Shown: positions 8,458-17,927, counted from the stretch's first letter. The stretch: 64,000 nt of DNA from Streptomyces sp. Ru71 (GCF_002920535.1 NZ_PQSS01000002.1:186001-250000); one strand, 5' to 3'. Notes: generated from the letters alone by a model not told the origin. Program-made: numbers and translations.

Positions 8458-9324
8458 GTGAGCAGCCCCACCCCGGACGCCCTGCTGGGTCCCGCCGACA
8501 TCCGCGAGCTGGCGGGCGCCCTCGGCGTGCGCCCCACCAAGCAGCGCGGACAGAACTTCGTCATCGACGCCAACACGGTCCGCCGGATCGTCCGCACCGC
8601 CGAGGTCCGGCCCGAGGACGTGGTCGTCGAGGTCGGCCCGGGGCTCGGCTCCCTGACCCTCGCCCTGCTGGAGGTCGCCGACCGGGTCACCGCCGTCGAG
8701 ATCGACGACGTGCTCGCGGCCGCGCTGCCCGCGACGATCGCCGCGCGGATGCCGGAGCGGGCCGAGCGGTTCGCGCTGGTGCACTCCGACGCGATGCACG
8801 TCACCGAGCTGCCCGGCCCGCCGCCCACCGCGCTGGTCGCCAACCTGCCCTACAACGTGGCCGTACCCGTGCTGCTGCACATGCTCGACACCTTCCCGAG
8901 CATCGAGCGCACCCTGGTCATGGTCCAGTCCGAGGTCGCCGACCGGCTCGCCGCCGGACCCGGCTCGAAGGTGTACGGCGTGCCGTCCGTGAAGGCCAAC
9001 TGGTACGCCGAGGTCAAGCGGGCCGGCGCGATCGGCCGCAACGTCTTCTGGCCCGCGCCGAACGTGGACAGCGGGCTGGTCTCCCTGGTCCGGCGCACCG
9101 AGCCGATCAAGACGACGGCCTCCAAGCGGGAGGTCTTCGCGGTGGTCGACGCGGCCTTCGCCCAGCGCCGCAAGACGCTGCGCGCGGCGCTCGCGGGCTG
9201 GGCCGGGTCGGCTGCGGCGGCCGAGGCGGCGCTGGTCGCGGCGGGCGTGTCCCCGCAGGCCCGCGGGGAGTCCCTGACCGTGGAGGAGTTCGCGCGGATC
9301 GCCGAGCACAAGGAGCAGGCCTAA
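8458..9324 (+). CDS. rsmA: 16S rRNA (adenine(1518)-N6/adenine(1519)-N6)-dimethyltransferase
   Basis: The 288-residue KsgA/RsmA enzyme dimethylates two adjacent adenosines near the 3' end of 16S rRNA during small-subunit maturation. The N-terminus carries the [10 protein letters not shown] motif, then [12 protein letters not shown] (SAM binding), VEIDDVLA, and the catalytic NLPYNVAV. The C-terminal domain has [10 protein letters not shown]. The GTG at 8458 places the start 45 bp after the rpf stop. The stop codon abuts the GTG of ispE with no gap, so the two are translationally linked. Confidence 0.96.
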   Translation: MSSPTPDALLGPADIRELAGALGVRPTKQRGQNFVIDANTVRRIVRTAEVRPEDVVVEVGPGLGSLTLALLEVADRVTAVEIDDVLAAALPATIAARMPERAERFALVHSDAMHVTELPGPPPTALVANLPYNVAVPVLLHMLDTFPSIERTLVMVQSEVADRLAAGPGSKVYGVPSVKANWYAEVKRAGAIGRNVFWPAPNVDSGLVSLVRRTEPIKTTASKREVFAVVDAAFAQRRKTLRAALAGWAGSAAAAEAALVAAGVSPQARGESLTVEEFARIAEHKEQA

Positions 9325-10218
9325 GTGAGCGTCACCGTCCGCGTCCCGGCCAAGGTCAACGTCCAGCTCGCCGTGGGCGCCGCCCGCCCCGACGGCTTCC
9401 ACGACCTGGCCAACGTCTTCCTGGCGGTCGGCCTCTACGACGAGGTCACGGTGACCCCGGCCGCCGAGCTGCGGGTGACCTGCGAGGGGCCGGACGCCGG
9501 TCAGGTCCCGCTGGACCGCACCAACCTCGCCGCACGCGCGGCGATCGCGCTCGCCGCCCGCGCGGGCATCGAGCCGGCCGTGCACCTGCACATCGCCAAG
9601 GACATCCCGGTCGCCGGCGGCATGGCGGGCGGCAGCGCGGACGGCGCGGGCGCCCTGCTGGCCTGCGAGGCGCTGTGGAACACCGGCGCCACCCGCGAGG
9701 AGCTGCTGGCCATCTGCGCCGAGCTGGGCAGCGACGTGCCGTTCAGCCTGGTCGGCGGGGCGGCGCTGGGCGTCGGGCGCGGCGAGAAGCTGACGCCGCT
9801 GGAGACCGGCGGCACCTTCCACTGGGTGTTCGCGATGGCCGAGCGGGGGCTGTCCACACCGGCGGTGTTCCGCGAGTTCGACCGGCTGACGGAGGGACGG
9901 GAGATCCCGGAGCCGGTGGCGTCGGAGGACGTGCTCGACGCCCTGGCCAAGGGCGACGCGGAGGCGCTGGCGGCAGCGGTCACCAATGATTTGCAGCCGG
10001 CCGCGCTGTCCCTCTATCCCGAGCTGGCGGAGACCCTGGCGGTGGGCCGCTCGGCGGGAGCGCTCGTCGGGCTGGTCTCCGGGTCCGGCCCGACCACGGC
10101 GTTCCTGGTGCGCGACGGCGCCTCCGCCGATGCGGTGGCGGAGGCGCTGCGGGAGTCCGGCACGTGCCGGAGCGTGCGGGTGGCTTCGGGGGCGGTGCCG
10201 GGGGCGACGGTTCTCTGA
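9325..10218 (+). CDS. ispE: 4-diphosphocytidyl-2-C-methyl-D-erythritol kinase
   Basis: The 297-residue GHMP kinase of the MEP isoprenoid pathway phosphorylates the 2-hydroxyl of CDP-methylerythritol. Visible: RVPAKVNVQL at the N-terminus (active-site Lys), the ATP-binding loop PVAGGMAGGSADGAGALL near residue 95, and the third GHMP motif LVSGSGPTTAFLV near residue 250. The GTG start follows the rsmA stop directly. The product feeds polyprenyl carriers for cell wall and for the mannosylation pathway that uses pmt. Confidence 0.96.
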   Translation: MSVTVRVPAKVNVQLAVGAARPDGFHDLANVFLAVGLYDEVTVTPAAELRVTCEGPDAGQVPLDRTNLAARAAIALAARAGIEPAVHLHIAKDIPVAGGMAGGSADGAGALLACEALWNTGATREELLAICAELGSDVPFSLVGGAALGVGRGEKLTPLETGGTFHWVFAMAERGLSTPAVFREFDRLTEGREIPEPVASEDVLDALAKGDAEALAAAVTNDLQPAALSLYPELAETLAVGRSAGALVGLVSGSGPTTAFLVRDGASADAVAEALRESGTCRSVRVASGAVPGATVL

Positions 10219-10222
10219 CGGT

Positions 10223-10816
10223 TCAGAGGCTGTCGATGGCGGTCACATCGATGTCGATGGGGGCCGGCTTGTCGACCTTGATCCGGTCGCGGTGCATGCC
10301 CATGTGCACGTATGACTTGGTGAGTGGGTCGAGTTCGTAGACATGGATCACGGGCCCGCCGGTGGTTCCGTTCTGCTCGACGCGCCAGAAATTGGGGATC
10401 CCCGCGGCGGCGTACTTCTGCGGTTTGGTCGTACGGTCGCGAGATTCCGAGTCGGGCGAGACGACCTCTACAGCAAGCAGGACATCCTCGGCCTGGAAAC
10501 TCGTCTGGTCCAGCCCGGTGACCGCGTCGGCTCGGACCACGCTGACATCCGGCTCAGGCCCATTTCGGTTGTCGAGGAGGACGGTCATCTCTCGCTCGAC
10601 ACTGAACTCTGGCCCGAGAGAACTGCACAGGCCGTTGAACAGCAGATTGACCACCAGGTAGTGGAAGCGGCGCTGCGGACTCACGAAAACGAGGCTCCCG
10701 TCGATCAGCTCGGTGTGCGGCGGGAGATCGGGCAGCGTGAACAGGTCGTCCACGGTGTAGCCGTCCGGCGGCGGCACCGGCCACTGGCCCTGGTGCTTCA
10801 CGGACTCGGCGGTCAT
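10223..10816 (-). CDS. Uma2/DUF820 family putative restriction-endonuclease-fold protein
   Basis: A 197-residue protein of the Uma2 family (PD-(D/E)XK fold). The motif order fits: HTELIDGSLVF, then GPEPDVSVVRAD (Asp of the core), then LLAVEVVSPDSESRDRTTK with the E-x-V...K arrangement, and KYAAAGIPNFWRV. The ATG at 10816 follows GGGAGGAACC; the open frame continues far upstream but antisense to the ABC-F gene, and that part is not coding. Streptomyces carry many Uma2 paralogs with no established substrate. It is convergent with ispE (4 bp between the stop codons) and divergent from the ABC-F gene. Confidence 0.88.
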   Translation of the reverse strand: MTAESVKHQGQWPVPPPDGYTVDDLFTLPDLPPHTELIDGSLVFVSPQRRFHYLVVNLLFNGLCSSLGPEFSVEREMTVLLDNRNGPEPDVSVVRADAVTGLDQTSFQAEDVLLAVEVVSPDSESRDRTTKPQKYAAAGIPNFWRVEQNGTTGGPVIHVYELDPLTKSYVHMGMHRDRIKVDKPAPIDIDVTAIDSL

Positions 10817-10973
10817 GGTTCCTCCCATGGACGGGATCCTGCTGCCTGCCCTCCACGGTAGCCGCCGCATCCCGATCACGTCATCACGAAGAGTGACCGA
10901 CCCCGCGCGCGCCGCTCCCCACCCCGCAGGGCCTACGCTTGAAGGCTGATCGATCCCCCCGGGCAGGAGTGAA

Positions 10974-12782
10974 ATGGCCGTCAACCTGGTCAATGTCGAG
11001 AACGTCAGCAAGGTGTACGGCACCCGTGCCCTGCTGGACGGTGTGTCGCTCGGCGTGTCCGAGGGGGACCGGATCGGCGTCGTCGGCCGCAACGGCGACG
11101 GCAAGACCACCCTGATCCGGATGCTCGCCAAGCTGGAGGAGGCCGACACCGGCCGGGTCACCCACTCCGGCGGGCTGCGGCTCGGCGTGCTCACCCAGCA
11201 CGACTCCCTCGACCCGGAGGCGACCGTCCGCCACGAGGTCATCGGCGACATGGCCGACCACGAGTGGGCGGGCAACGCCAAGGTCCGCGACGTGCTCACC
11301 GGGCTGTTCGGCGGGCTGGACCTGCCGGGCTTCCCCAAGGGCCTGGACACCGTCATCGGCCCGCTCTCCGGTGGCGAGCGGCGCCGTATCGCGCTGGCCA
11401 AGCTGCTCATCGAGGAGCAGGACCTGATCGTCCTGGACGAGCCCACCAACCACCTCGACGTCGAGGGCATCGCGTGGCTGGCCGAGCACCTGCGCAACCG
11501 CCGCTCGGCGCTGGTGTGCGTCACCCACGACCGCTGGTTCCTGGACCAGGTCTGCACCCGCATGTGGGACGTGCAGCGCGGTGACGTCTACGAGTACGAG
11601 GGCGGCTACTCCGACTACGTCTTCGCCCGGGCCGAGCGTGAGCGCATCGCCGCGACCGAGGAGGCCAAGCGGCAGAACCTGGTCCGCAAGGAGCTGGCCT
11701 GGCTGCGGCGCGGCGCCCCCGCGCGCACCTCCAAGCCGCGCTTCCGCGTCGAGGCCGCCAACGAGCTGATCAAGGACGTGCCGCCGCCCCGGGACACCAG
11801 CGAGCTGATGAAGTTCGCCTCCTCCCGGCTCGGCAAGACCGTCTTCGACCTGGAGGACGTGACCGTCCAGGCCGGGCCCAAGGTCCTGCTGAAGCACGTG
11901 ACCTGGCAGCTCGGCCCGGGCGATCGCATCGGCCTGGTCGGCGTCAACGGCGCCGGCAAGACCTCCCTCCTGCGGGCGATGGCCGCCGCCGCGCGCACCG
12001 AGGGCGAGACGCAGCCCGCGGGCGGCCGGATCGCCGTCGGCAGGACCGTCAAGCTCGCCTACCTCTCCCAGGAGGTCGCCGAACTCGACCCGAACACCCG
12101 GGTGCTGGAGGCCGTGCAGCAGGTCCGCGAGCGCGTCGACCTCGGCAAGGGCCGCGAGATGACCGCCGGGCAGCTGTGCGAGACGTTCGGCTTCAACAAG
12201 GAGAAGCAGTGGACGCCGGTCGGGGACCTCTCCGGCGGTGAGCGGCGCCGGCTGCAGCTGCTGCGGCTGCTGATGGACGAGCCCAACGTCCTCTTCCTCG
12301 ACGAGCCCACCAACGACCTCGACATCGAGACCCTCACCCAGCTGGAGGACCTCCTCGACGGCTGGCCCGGCTCGATGATCGTCATCTCCCACGACCGGTT
12401 CTTCGTGGAGCGCACCACCGACCGCGTCTTCGCCCTGCTCGGTGACGGCACCCTGCGCATGCTGCCGCGCGGCATCGACGAGTACCTGGAGCGGCGCAAG
12501 CGCATGGAGGAGGCGGTCGCCGCGCAGGCCGCCCCCACCGCGCCCAAGCCGGCCGGCACCGAGAAGAGCGCCGCCGACCAGCGTGCCGCGAAGAAGGAAC
12601 TGCAGAAGATCGAGCGGCAGCTGGACAAGATCTCCGAGAAGGAGACCAAGCTGCACGCGCGGATCGCCGAGAACGCCACGGACTTCGGGAAGGTCGCCGA
12701 ACTCGACGCCGAACTGCGGGAGCTGGCCGGCCAGCGCGAGGAGCTGGAGCTGCGCTGGCTGGAACTGGCCGAGGACGCCTGA
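10974..12782 (+). CDS. ABC-F family ATPase (Uup-like)
   Basis: A 602-residue soluble ATPase with two ABC cassettes in one chain and no membrane segment. Cassette 1 has VGRNGDGKTT, signature LSGGERRR and Walker B LIVLDEPTNHLD; cassette 2 has VGVNGAGKTS, LSGGERRR and LFLDEPTNDLD. Between them is the linker of ABC-F proteins and at the C-terminus (about 530-600) a charged coiled coil (KELQKIERQLDKISEKETK), as in Uup. ABC-F proteins act on the ribosome or, for Uup, in ribosome and DNA stability; none is a transporter. Start ATG after AGGAG. A specific antibiotic-resistance role is not suggested by neighbours. Confidence 0.93.
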   Translation: MAVNLVNVENVSKVYGTRALLDGVSLGVSEGDRIGVVGRNGDGKTTLIRMLAKLEEADTGRVTHSGGLRLGVLTQHDSLDPEATVRHEVIGDMADHEWAGNAKVRDVLTGLFGGLDLPGFPKGLDTVIGPLSGGERRRIALAKLLIEEQDLIVLDEPTNHLDVEGIAWLAEHLRNRRSALVCVTHDRWFLDQVCTRMWDVQRGDVYEYEGGYSDYVFARAERERIAATEEAKRQNLVRKELAWLRRGAPARTSKPRFRVEAANELIKDVPPPRDTSELMKFASSRLGKTVFDLEDVTVQAGPKVLLKHVTWQLGPGDRIGLVGVNGAGKTSLLRAMAAAARTEGETQPAGGRIAVGRTVKLAYLSQEVAELDPNTRVLEAVQQVRERVDLGKGREMTAGQLCETFGFNKEKQWTPVGDLSGGERRRLQLLRLLMDEPNVLFLDEPTNDLDIETLTQLEDLLDGWPGSMIVISHDRFFVERTTDRVFALLGDGTLRMLPRGIDEYLERRKRMEEAVAAQAAPTAPKPAGTEKSAADQRAAKKELQKIERQLDKISEKETKLHARIAENATDFGKVAELDAELRELAGQREELELRWLELAEDA

Positions 12783-13014
12783 CCGTTCGGCGGCGCATGC
12801 GCCCGGCGCGCAGGTCGCGTGAAGGGGGCGTGAAGGCGCGTAACAAGGGCATCACGGGCCGGTCCTCCGTTCGGTACAGCCGTGGGCCGACTCCGGTGGA
12901 CTGTCGGCGGCGGGTGATAGAAAGGGCCGTCTGAGAACTGTCTGTCGAACGACTCTGGGTCCATCGCGTACCTCAGGGCGTGGGTGAAAATCAGTGAGGT
13001 AGGGGGAGACGCTG

Positions 13015-14841
13015 ATGACTCAGCCGCCCAACCAGCCGCCGCAGCAGGGTGGGTTCGGCCCACCGCAGGACCAGCCACCGCAGGGCGGTGGCGGGTTCGG
13101 CGCTCCGCAGAGCCCGCCACCCCCGCCGGCCGGCGCACCACAGACGCCGCCTCCACCGCAGACCCCGCCCGCCGGCGCACCGCAGCCGGGGTACGGCTAC
13201 CCGCAGCAGCCCGGGCCCTACGCCCAGCCGAGCGGACCCTACGCGGCACCGGGCGCCCCCGGCACGCCGCCCGCGCCCGGCCCGTACGGCCAGCAGCCCG
13301 GCCCGTACAGCCCGCCGCAGCAGCCCGGCCCGTACGGCCAGCCGCAGCCCGGGTACGGCTACCCGCCGCAGCCGCAGTTCCCCGGGGCGCCCGGCACCCC
13401 GCCGCCGGCCCTCGGCGGCGGGAAGGGCCTCAAGGGCAAGCCGCTCGCCATCATCGGCGCGGCCGTCGCCGCGCTGCTGGTCATCGGCGGCACGGTGTGG
13501 GCGGTCAGCGGCGACGACGACCCGAAGAAGCCGGTCGCCCAGCAGAGCGACGACCCCAAGCCGTCCGGTTCCGAGAGCAGCGGCGACACCCCCGGTGGCC
13601 GCGGCGGCGACGACCCCGAGGACCTCAACGCCGGCCGCCAGCCCGGCGAGGCGAAGGTGCTGTGGTACGAGTCGGCGCCCGACGCGCCCAAGGGCGGCGC
13701 CGACGCCCCGGGCCTGTGGATCACCGACAAGGTCGCCGTCAAGGCCGCGTACAAGCAGGTCTTCGGCTACAACATCTCCGACGGCAAGCCCGCCTGGGCA
13801 CCCATCACCTTCGCGTCGAAGATCTGCGCCGCCACCCGCGAGAAGACGGCCCAGAACAAGATCATCGTCGCGTACATGAGCGGCACCAGCGAGCGCGCCA
13901 AGTGCAACCAGCTCCAGGAGATCGACCTCGCCACCGGCCAGAAGGGCTGGACCGGCTCGATCGACGACGGCGCCCTGTTCGACAGCACCCTCAACGTCGA
14001 ACTGGTGCTGGCCGGTGACACGCTGATGATCGGCCGCTCCCAGTCCGGCGTCGCCCTCGACGTGCACAGCGGCCACAAGCTGTACGACAAGAAGCGCTAC
14101 GGCGACGCCTGCTTCCCGGCCGCCTTCGCGGGCAGCCCGACCAAGCTGATCCAGGTCGCCAGCTGCGGCGCCATGACGTCCAACGAGCACGAGGAACTGC
14201 AGGGCCTCAACCCCAAGACCGGGGCCGTGCTGTGGACCCAGCCGCTGGAGAAGGGCTGGGAGGCCAAGAAGGTCTTCTCGATGGACCCGCTGGTCGTCTA
14301 CCTCACCAACGAGGACAAGAAGGTCTGGGACATGGTGGTCCTGGGCGCCGACGGCAAGCTGCGCACCCACGTCAACGTGGACGAGAAGTTCGACTTCCAG
14401 TGCGGCTGGAGCATCTTCCAGCGCAACCTGCAGGGCTGCGCGGGCACCGCCGCCGACGCCGACACGCTCTACCTGCCCACCGACGCCACCACCGGAGCCA
14501 ACGAGGTCGTCGCCATCAGCCTCGCCAACGGCAAGGAGAAGTGGCGCGTGAAGTCCCCGGCGGACGAGTCGATGCTGCCGATGCACGTCGGCGGCGGCCA
14601 GCTCGTCGCCTACGTCGAGCCGTCCTACGACGCGGGCGGCCAGGTCGTGGGCGTCCCGACGGCGGGCACCGCGCACCAGCCGGCCAAGCTGCTGCAGATG
14701 CCCGCGGCCACCGCGGAGATCGAGAACGGCTTCTTCGACAAGACCTACGACTGGGTCGACGGTCGCTTCTACATCGCGACCACCCGGCTGGGCGGCGACG
14801 ACGACGCCAAGGAGAAGCTGATGCTCGCCTTCGGCAAGTGA
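13015..14841 (+). CDS. membrane-anchored PQQ-like beta-propeller protein, copy 1
   Basis: A 608-residue protein. Residues 1-135 are low-complexity Pro/Gln/Gly/Tyr with repeated GYGYPQ and PGPY units and presumably lie in the cytoplasm. A TM segment (about 143-163, AIIGAAVAALLVIGGTVWAV) follows GKGLKGKP. The extracytoplasmic part (about 200-608) contains repeated blades such as DGKPAW, TGQKGWTGSI, TGAVLWTQPL and NGKEKWRV, typical of PQQ-like/BamB repeats. Start ATG after AGGGGGAG. A homolog follows at 14944. The function is unknown; sensing or scaffolding at the cell surface is a guess. Confidence 0.85.
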   Translation: MTQPPNQPPQQGGFGPPQDQPPQGGGGFGAPQSPPPPPAGAPQTPPPPQTPPAGAPQPGYGYPQQPGPYAQPSGPYAAPGAPGTPPAPGPYGQQPGPYSPPQQPGPYGQPQPGYGYPPQPQFPGAPGTPPPALGGGKGLKGKPLAIIGAAVAALLVIGGTVWAVSGDDDPKKPVAQQSDDPKPSGSESSGDTPGGRGGDDPEDLNAGRQPGEAKVLWYESAPDAPKGGADAPGLWITDKVAVKAAYKQVFGYNISDGKPAWAPITFASKICAATREKTAQNKIIVAYMSGTSERAKCNQLQEIDLATGQKGWTGSIDDGALFDSTLNVELVLAGDTLMIGRSQSGVALDVHSGHKLYDKKRYGDACFPAAFAGSPTKLIQVASCGAMTSNEHEELQGLNPKTGAVLWTQPLEKGWEAKKVFSMDPLVVYLTNEDKKVWDMVVLGADGKLRTHVNVDEKFDFQCGWSIFQRNLQGCAGTAADADTLYLPTDATTGANEVVAISLANGKEKWRVKSPADESMLPMHVGGGQLVAYVEPSYDAGGQVVGVPTAGTAHQPAKLLQMPAATAEIENGFFDKTYDWVDGRFYIATTRLGGDDDAKEKLMLAFGK

Positions 14842-14848
14842 GCCTGAC

Positions 14849-14872
14849 GCGGGGCCCGTTGCCGGGCCCCGC
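14849..14872 (+). terminator. hairpin after PQQ-like copy 1
   Basis: GCGGGGCCCG-TTGC-CGGGCCCCGC forms a perfect 10-bp stem with a 4-nt loop 7 bp after the stop codon. There is no U-tract, which is usual in Streptomyces. Confidence 0.7.
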
Positions 14873-14943
14873 TGTCGCGTCCGCCTCTCCACCCGTCCGC
14901 CCCGCCGACGACCTTCGTCGTCCGACCTGAGGTATTCCACGTC

Positions 14944-16902
14944 ATGACCCAGCCGCCCCCGCCCCCGAACCAGCCCCCGCAGCAGGGGGGTGGCTTCGGC
15001 CCGCCCCAGGACCAGCAGCCGCCGCAGCCGCCGCAGCCCCCGCAGTCTCCGCAGCAGGGTGGCTACGGCACGCCGCAGCCCGCCCAGCCGCCGCAGGCTC
15101 CGCCGGCCGCCCCGCACACCCCGCCCGCCGCCGCGCCGGTACCCCCGAGCCTGGACAAGGGCCCGCAGCCGGCGCCGGGTTACGGCTACCCGCAGCAGCC
15201 GCAGGGTGCGCCGCAGTACCCGCAGCAGCCGCAGGGCGCCCCGCAGCAGCCCCCGGCTCCGCAGGCTCCGCAGACGCCTCCGCCACCCATGCCCGGGCAG
15301 CAGCCCGCGCCCGGCTACGGCTACCCGCAGGCCGGCCAGGCGCCGGGCCAGGCCCCCACGCCGCCCCAGCCGCAGCCCGGTTACGGCTACCCGGGCCAGC
15401 CGCAGCCGCCGTACGGGCAGCAGCCCGGTTACGGCTACCCGCAGCAGACGACGCCGCAGCAGCCGCAGGCCGCCACCACCGGCGGCGGGCGGAAGATCAA
15501 CCCCAACGTGGCGATCATCGTCTCCGCGGTCGCCGCCATCGCGCTGATCATCGGCGGCGGCGTCTGGTACTCCAGCTCCAAGGACGACGGCAACGAGCCC
15601 ACCGCCCACTCCAGCACCGGCGGCGACAAGGGCGGCGGTGGCGGCAGCGAGAAGGCGCCCGACAACCCCGCGTCCCATGTGCTGTTCCAGGTGCCGATGC
15701 CGCCGGTCGCGGACGACGACAGCATGAGCGTGAACGGCTCCTGGCTCACCGACAAGGTGTACGCCAAGACCGGCGCCGCCGAGATCGTCGGCTACGACCC
15801 CGTCAAGGGCTCCCCGATGTGGAAGATCCCGCTGTCCGGCCCGGTGTGCACGGCCAGCAAGTACGCCTCCGCCGACGGCAAGGCGGCCGTCGTCTACGAG
15901 CCGGCGATGCCGACCAAGGACAAGCCGTCGCACGGCTGCAGCCAGGTCGCGGCCATCGACCTGACGACCGGCCGCAAGCTGTGGACGAAGACCGCGAAGA
16001 ACGGCGACGAGCTCGCCACGTTCGACAACGTCACCCTCAGCGGCGGCACCATCGCCGCGGGCGGCCTGGACGGCGGCGCCGCCTGGGACGCGACCTCCGG
16101 CGCGGCCCTGTGGGCCCCGAAGCCGGCCGACACCTGCGAGGACGCCGGCTACGGCGGTGGCGAGAAGCTGGTCGCGGTGCGCAAGTGCGGGTCGTACGAC
16201 AACCCGACGGTCCACATCCAGACCATCGACCCGAAGTCCGGGAAGGTGTTCTCCGACTACAAGATGTCCCCGGGCATCGAGGACGCGGCCATCGTCTCCA
16301 GCAACCCGCTCGTCGTCGGCGCCGACGTCGGTGACACCGGCAACGGCAGCGGGGTGTCGGACATCTTCTCCATCGACAACACCAACGGGCAGCTCAAGGC
16401 GCGCATCTCCCTGTCCGGCGACGGATACGCGGAGGACTGCGACACCCTCGACGAGGTCGAGAACTGCCACGGCCTGGTGGTCGGCAACGGCAAGCTGTAC
16501 GTCTCCACCGAGGAGCACGACGGCACCGGCGACCACGGCCGCACCAACGAGATCGTCTCCTTCGACCTCACCACCGGCAAGCAGACCGGCCAGCGCGCGG
16601 ACGCCGGCGACGGCTACGCCTACACGCCGCTGCGCATGGACGGCTCCAACGTGATCGCGTACAAGCGGCCGCCGTACGACAAGGGCGGACAGATCGTCAG
16701 CATCGACGGCACCAGCTTCAAGGCGACCACGCTGCTGGAGAACCCGGCCACGGAGTCGGTGCGGGACGTGGAGACCAGCATGCTCCCCGACCACGCCGAG
16801 CTGATTTTCGCCAACGGCCGCCTGTACATGGCGGACGTGTACGCCCGTAAGCCCACGGCGGGCGAGAAGAACTACCTGGCGATCGCCTTCGGTACGCGCT
16901 GA
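14944..16902 (+). CDS. membrane-anchored PQQ-like beta-propeller protein, copy 2
   Basis: A 652-residue paralog of the preceding gene with the same plan: a long Pro/Gln/Tyr-rich cytoplasmic stretch (1-178) with GYGYPQ repeats, a TM helix (about 186-208, AIIVSAVAAIALIIGGGVWY), then a propeller-type exported region with blades such as GSPMWKIPL, TGRKLWTKTA, SGAALWAPKP and TGKQTGQR. Four or more cysteines in the exported part (for example VCTASK, TCEDAGYG, KCGSYD, DCDTLDEVENCH) could form disulfides. Both copies end in related sequences (LMLAFGK and YLAIAFGTR). Tandem duplication is therefore clear; the role is unknown. Confidence 0.85.
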   Translation: MTQPPPPPNQPPQQGGGFGPPQDQQPPQPPQPPQSPQQGGYGTPQPAQPPQAPPAAPHTPPAAAPVPPSLDKGPQPAPGYGYPQQPQGAPQYPQQPQGAPQQPPAPQAPQTPPPPMPGQQPAPGYGYPQAGQAPGQAPTPPQPQPGYGYPGQPQPPYGQQPGYGYPQQTTPQQPQAATTGGGRKINPNVAIIVSAVAAIALIIGGGVWYSSSKDDGNEPTAHSSTGGDKGGGGGSEKAPDNPASHVLFQVPMPPVADDDSMSVNGSWLTDKVYAKTGAAEIVGYDPVKGSPMWKIPLSGPVCTASKYASADGKAAVVYEPAMPTKDKPSHGCSQVAAIDLTTGRKLWTKTAKNGDELATFDNVTLSGGTIAAGGLDGGAAWDATSGAALWAPKPADTCEDAGYGGGEKLVAVRKCGSYDNPTVHIQTIDPKSGKVFSDYKMSPGIEDAAIVSSNPLVVGADVGDTGNGSGVSDIFSIDNTNGQLKARISLSGDGYAEDCDTLDEVENCHGLVVGNGKLYVSTEEHDGTGDHGRTNEIVSFDLTTGKQTGQRADAGDGYAYTPLRMDGSNVIAYKRPPYDKGGQIVSIDGTSFKATTLLENPATESVRDVETSMLPDHAELIFANGRLYMADVYARKPTAGEKNYLAIAFGTR

Positions 16903-16925
16903 CGACCGGGTGATCCGCACGGTGC

Positions 16926-16960
16926 GGCCCCGCCCCTGCTCAGGGGGCGGGGCCACTTTT
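16926..16960 (+). terminator. rho-independent-like terminator after PQQ-like copy 2
   Basis: GGCCCCGCCCCTG pairs with CAGGGGGCGGGGCC (one bulged G) across a 2-3 nt loop and is followed by ACTTTT, so this one has a short U-run. Confidence 0.8.
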
Positions 16961-17037
16961 CGTTCCGTTGGGGGCGCGCGAAGTCGTACAAGCGTGTAGC
17001 TTCCGGGTGCAATGGCTCGGGGGACTGGGGGGTTTAC

Positions 17038-17718
17038 TTGGGAGTGCGGCTGATGGTGGTCGACGACCACCGACTGCACGCCGAGGCGCTGGCCTCGGCG
17101 CTGAAGCTGCGGGGGCACCGGGTGCTCGCCGCGGCGGCGCCCGTCGCGGGCGCGGCGGAGCTGATGATCTCGCGGGCGCCGGAGGTGTGCCTGCTGGGCA
17201 CGGCCGCGCCGGCCCAGCCCGGGGTCTTCGACCCGGTGGTGCGGGTGCGGCGGGAGCGGCCGCAGGTGGCCGTGGTCGTGCTGGGCCCGGTGCCGAACCC
17301 GCACGGGATCGCCGCGGCCTTCGCGGCGGGGGCCTGTGGGTACGTCCGGCACGACGAGCGCATCGAGGGCGTCGAGCGGGCGATCATGAAGGCGCGGACG
17401 GGTGAGGCGGCGGTGGCGCCGGCGCTGCTGCAGCAGGCGTTCGGAGAGCTGCTGAACCCGGCGGCCCAGCCGGACGACGAGGGCCGCCGGCTGCTGCAGA
17501 TGCTGACGCCGCGGGAGGTGGAGGTCCTGGTCCGGGTCGCCGACGGCGAGGACACGAGGGTGATCGCGGCGGGCATGGGGATAGCCCCGTCGACAGCCCG
17601 GACCCATGTCCAACGGGTCCTGATGAAACTGGGGGTGGGCTCCCGCCTGGAGGCAGCGGCCCTGGCAGCGAGAACGGGGTTGTTGGAACGGGCTGCGCAC
17701 CCCGGCACGGACGACTGA
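17038..17718 (+). CDS. LuxR-family response regulator with atypical receiver domain
   Basis: A 226-residue NarL/FixJ-type protein: receiver domain (1-120) and C-terminal LuxR HTH (about 160-215; LTPREVEVLVRVADGE ... PSTARTHVQRVLMKLGV). The acidic pair VVDDH is present, but the phospho-acceptor position reads VCLLGTAAP instead of LLDxxMP, and the usual K-D after the last strand is VRHDE. Phosphorylation by the usual route therefore looks lost. The TTG at 17038 is the first start after a GGGGGACTGGGGGG region; GTG at 17044 is an alternative. No kinase is adjacent. It shares overall design with the regulator at 28949. Confidence 0.87.
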   Translation: MGVRLMVVDDHRLHAEALASALKLRGHRVLAAAAPVAGAAELMISRAPEVCLLGTAAPAQPGVFDPVVRVRRERPQVAVVVLGPVPNPHGIAAAFAAGACGYVRHDERIEGVERAIMKARTGEAAVAPALLQQAFGELLNPAAQPDDEGRRLLQMLTPREVEVLVRVADGEDTRVIAAGMGIAPSTARTHVQRVLMKLGVGSRLEAAALAARTGLLERAAHPGTDD

Positions 17719-17739
17719 CCGCCGGCTGGGGCGGTCCGA

Positions 17740-17925
17740 GGGTGGGTAGCGCAACCCGGCGCGACGGGGTGCCTCCCCCAAGCTCTTCGAGCAGGGGGCC
17801 CCAGCGCCCACCCGTGCCGCCCCAGCGGCACGACTGCCCGCAGCTACGTCAACCAAGGGGCGCGGGGAACTGCGCGACCGGCCACGACGTACCCGCACCC
17901 GGCAACGCACCCCGCGCCCCGACCG
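17740..17925. repeat. intergenic repeat region with Streptomyces-type dispersed elements
   Basis: The gap holds a stem-loop element CCTCCCCCAAGCTC-TTC-GAGCAGGGGG (17772-17799), whose relative occurs in opposite orientation near 39195, then a GGGGCGCGGGGAACTGCGCG block (17858-17877) that I recognise as a common intergenic repeat in Streptomyces chromosomes, and GC-rich spacer. No gene is visible. Confidence 0.6.
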
Positions 17926-17927
17926 CC

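Noticed and set aside
6877..9822. 981-residue antisense frame over rpf, rsmA and ispE
   Set aside because: All three sense genes have exact catalytic motifs; the antisense frame is a GC artefact.
10817..11563. N-terminal extension of the Uma2-like gene
   Set aside because: This part is antisense to the ABC-F gene, and a start with GGGAGG exists at 10816.
12991..17910. 1639-residue open frame antisense to both propeller genes
   Set aside because: Arg/Gly/Leu-rich shadow of high-GC coding DNA; the plus strand has signal, TM and propeller repeats and correct codon bias.
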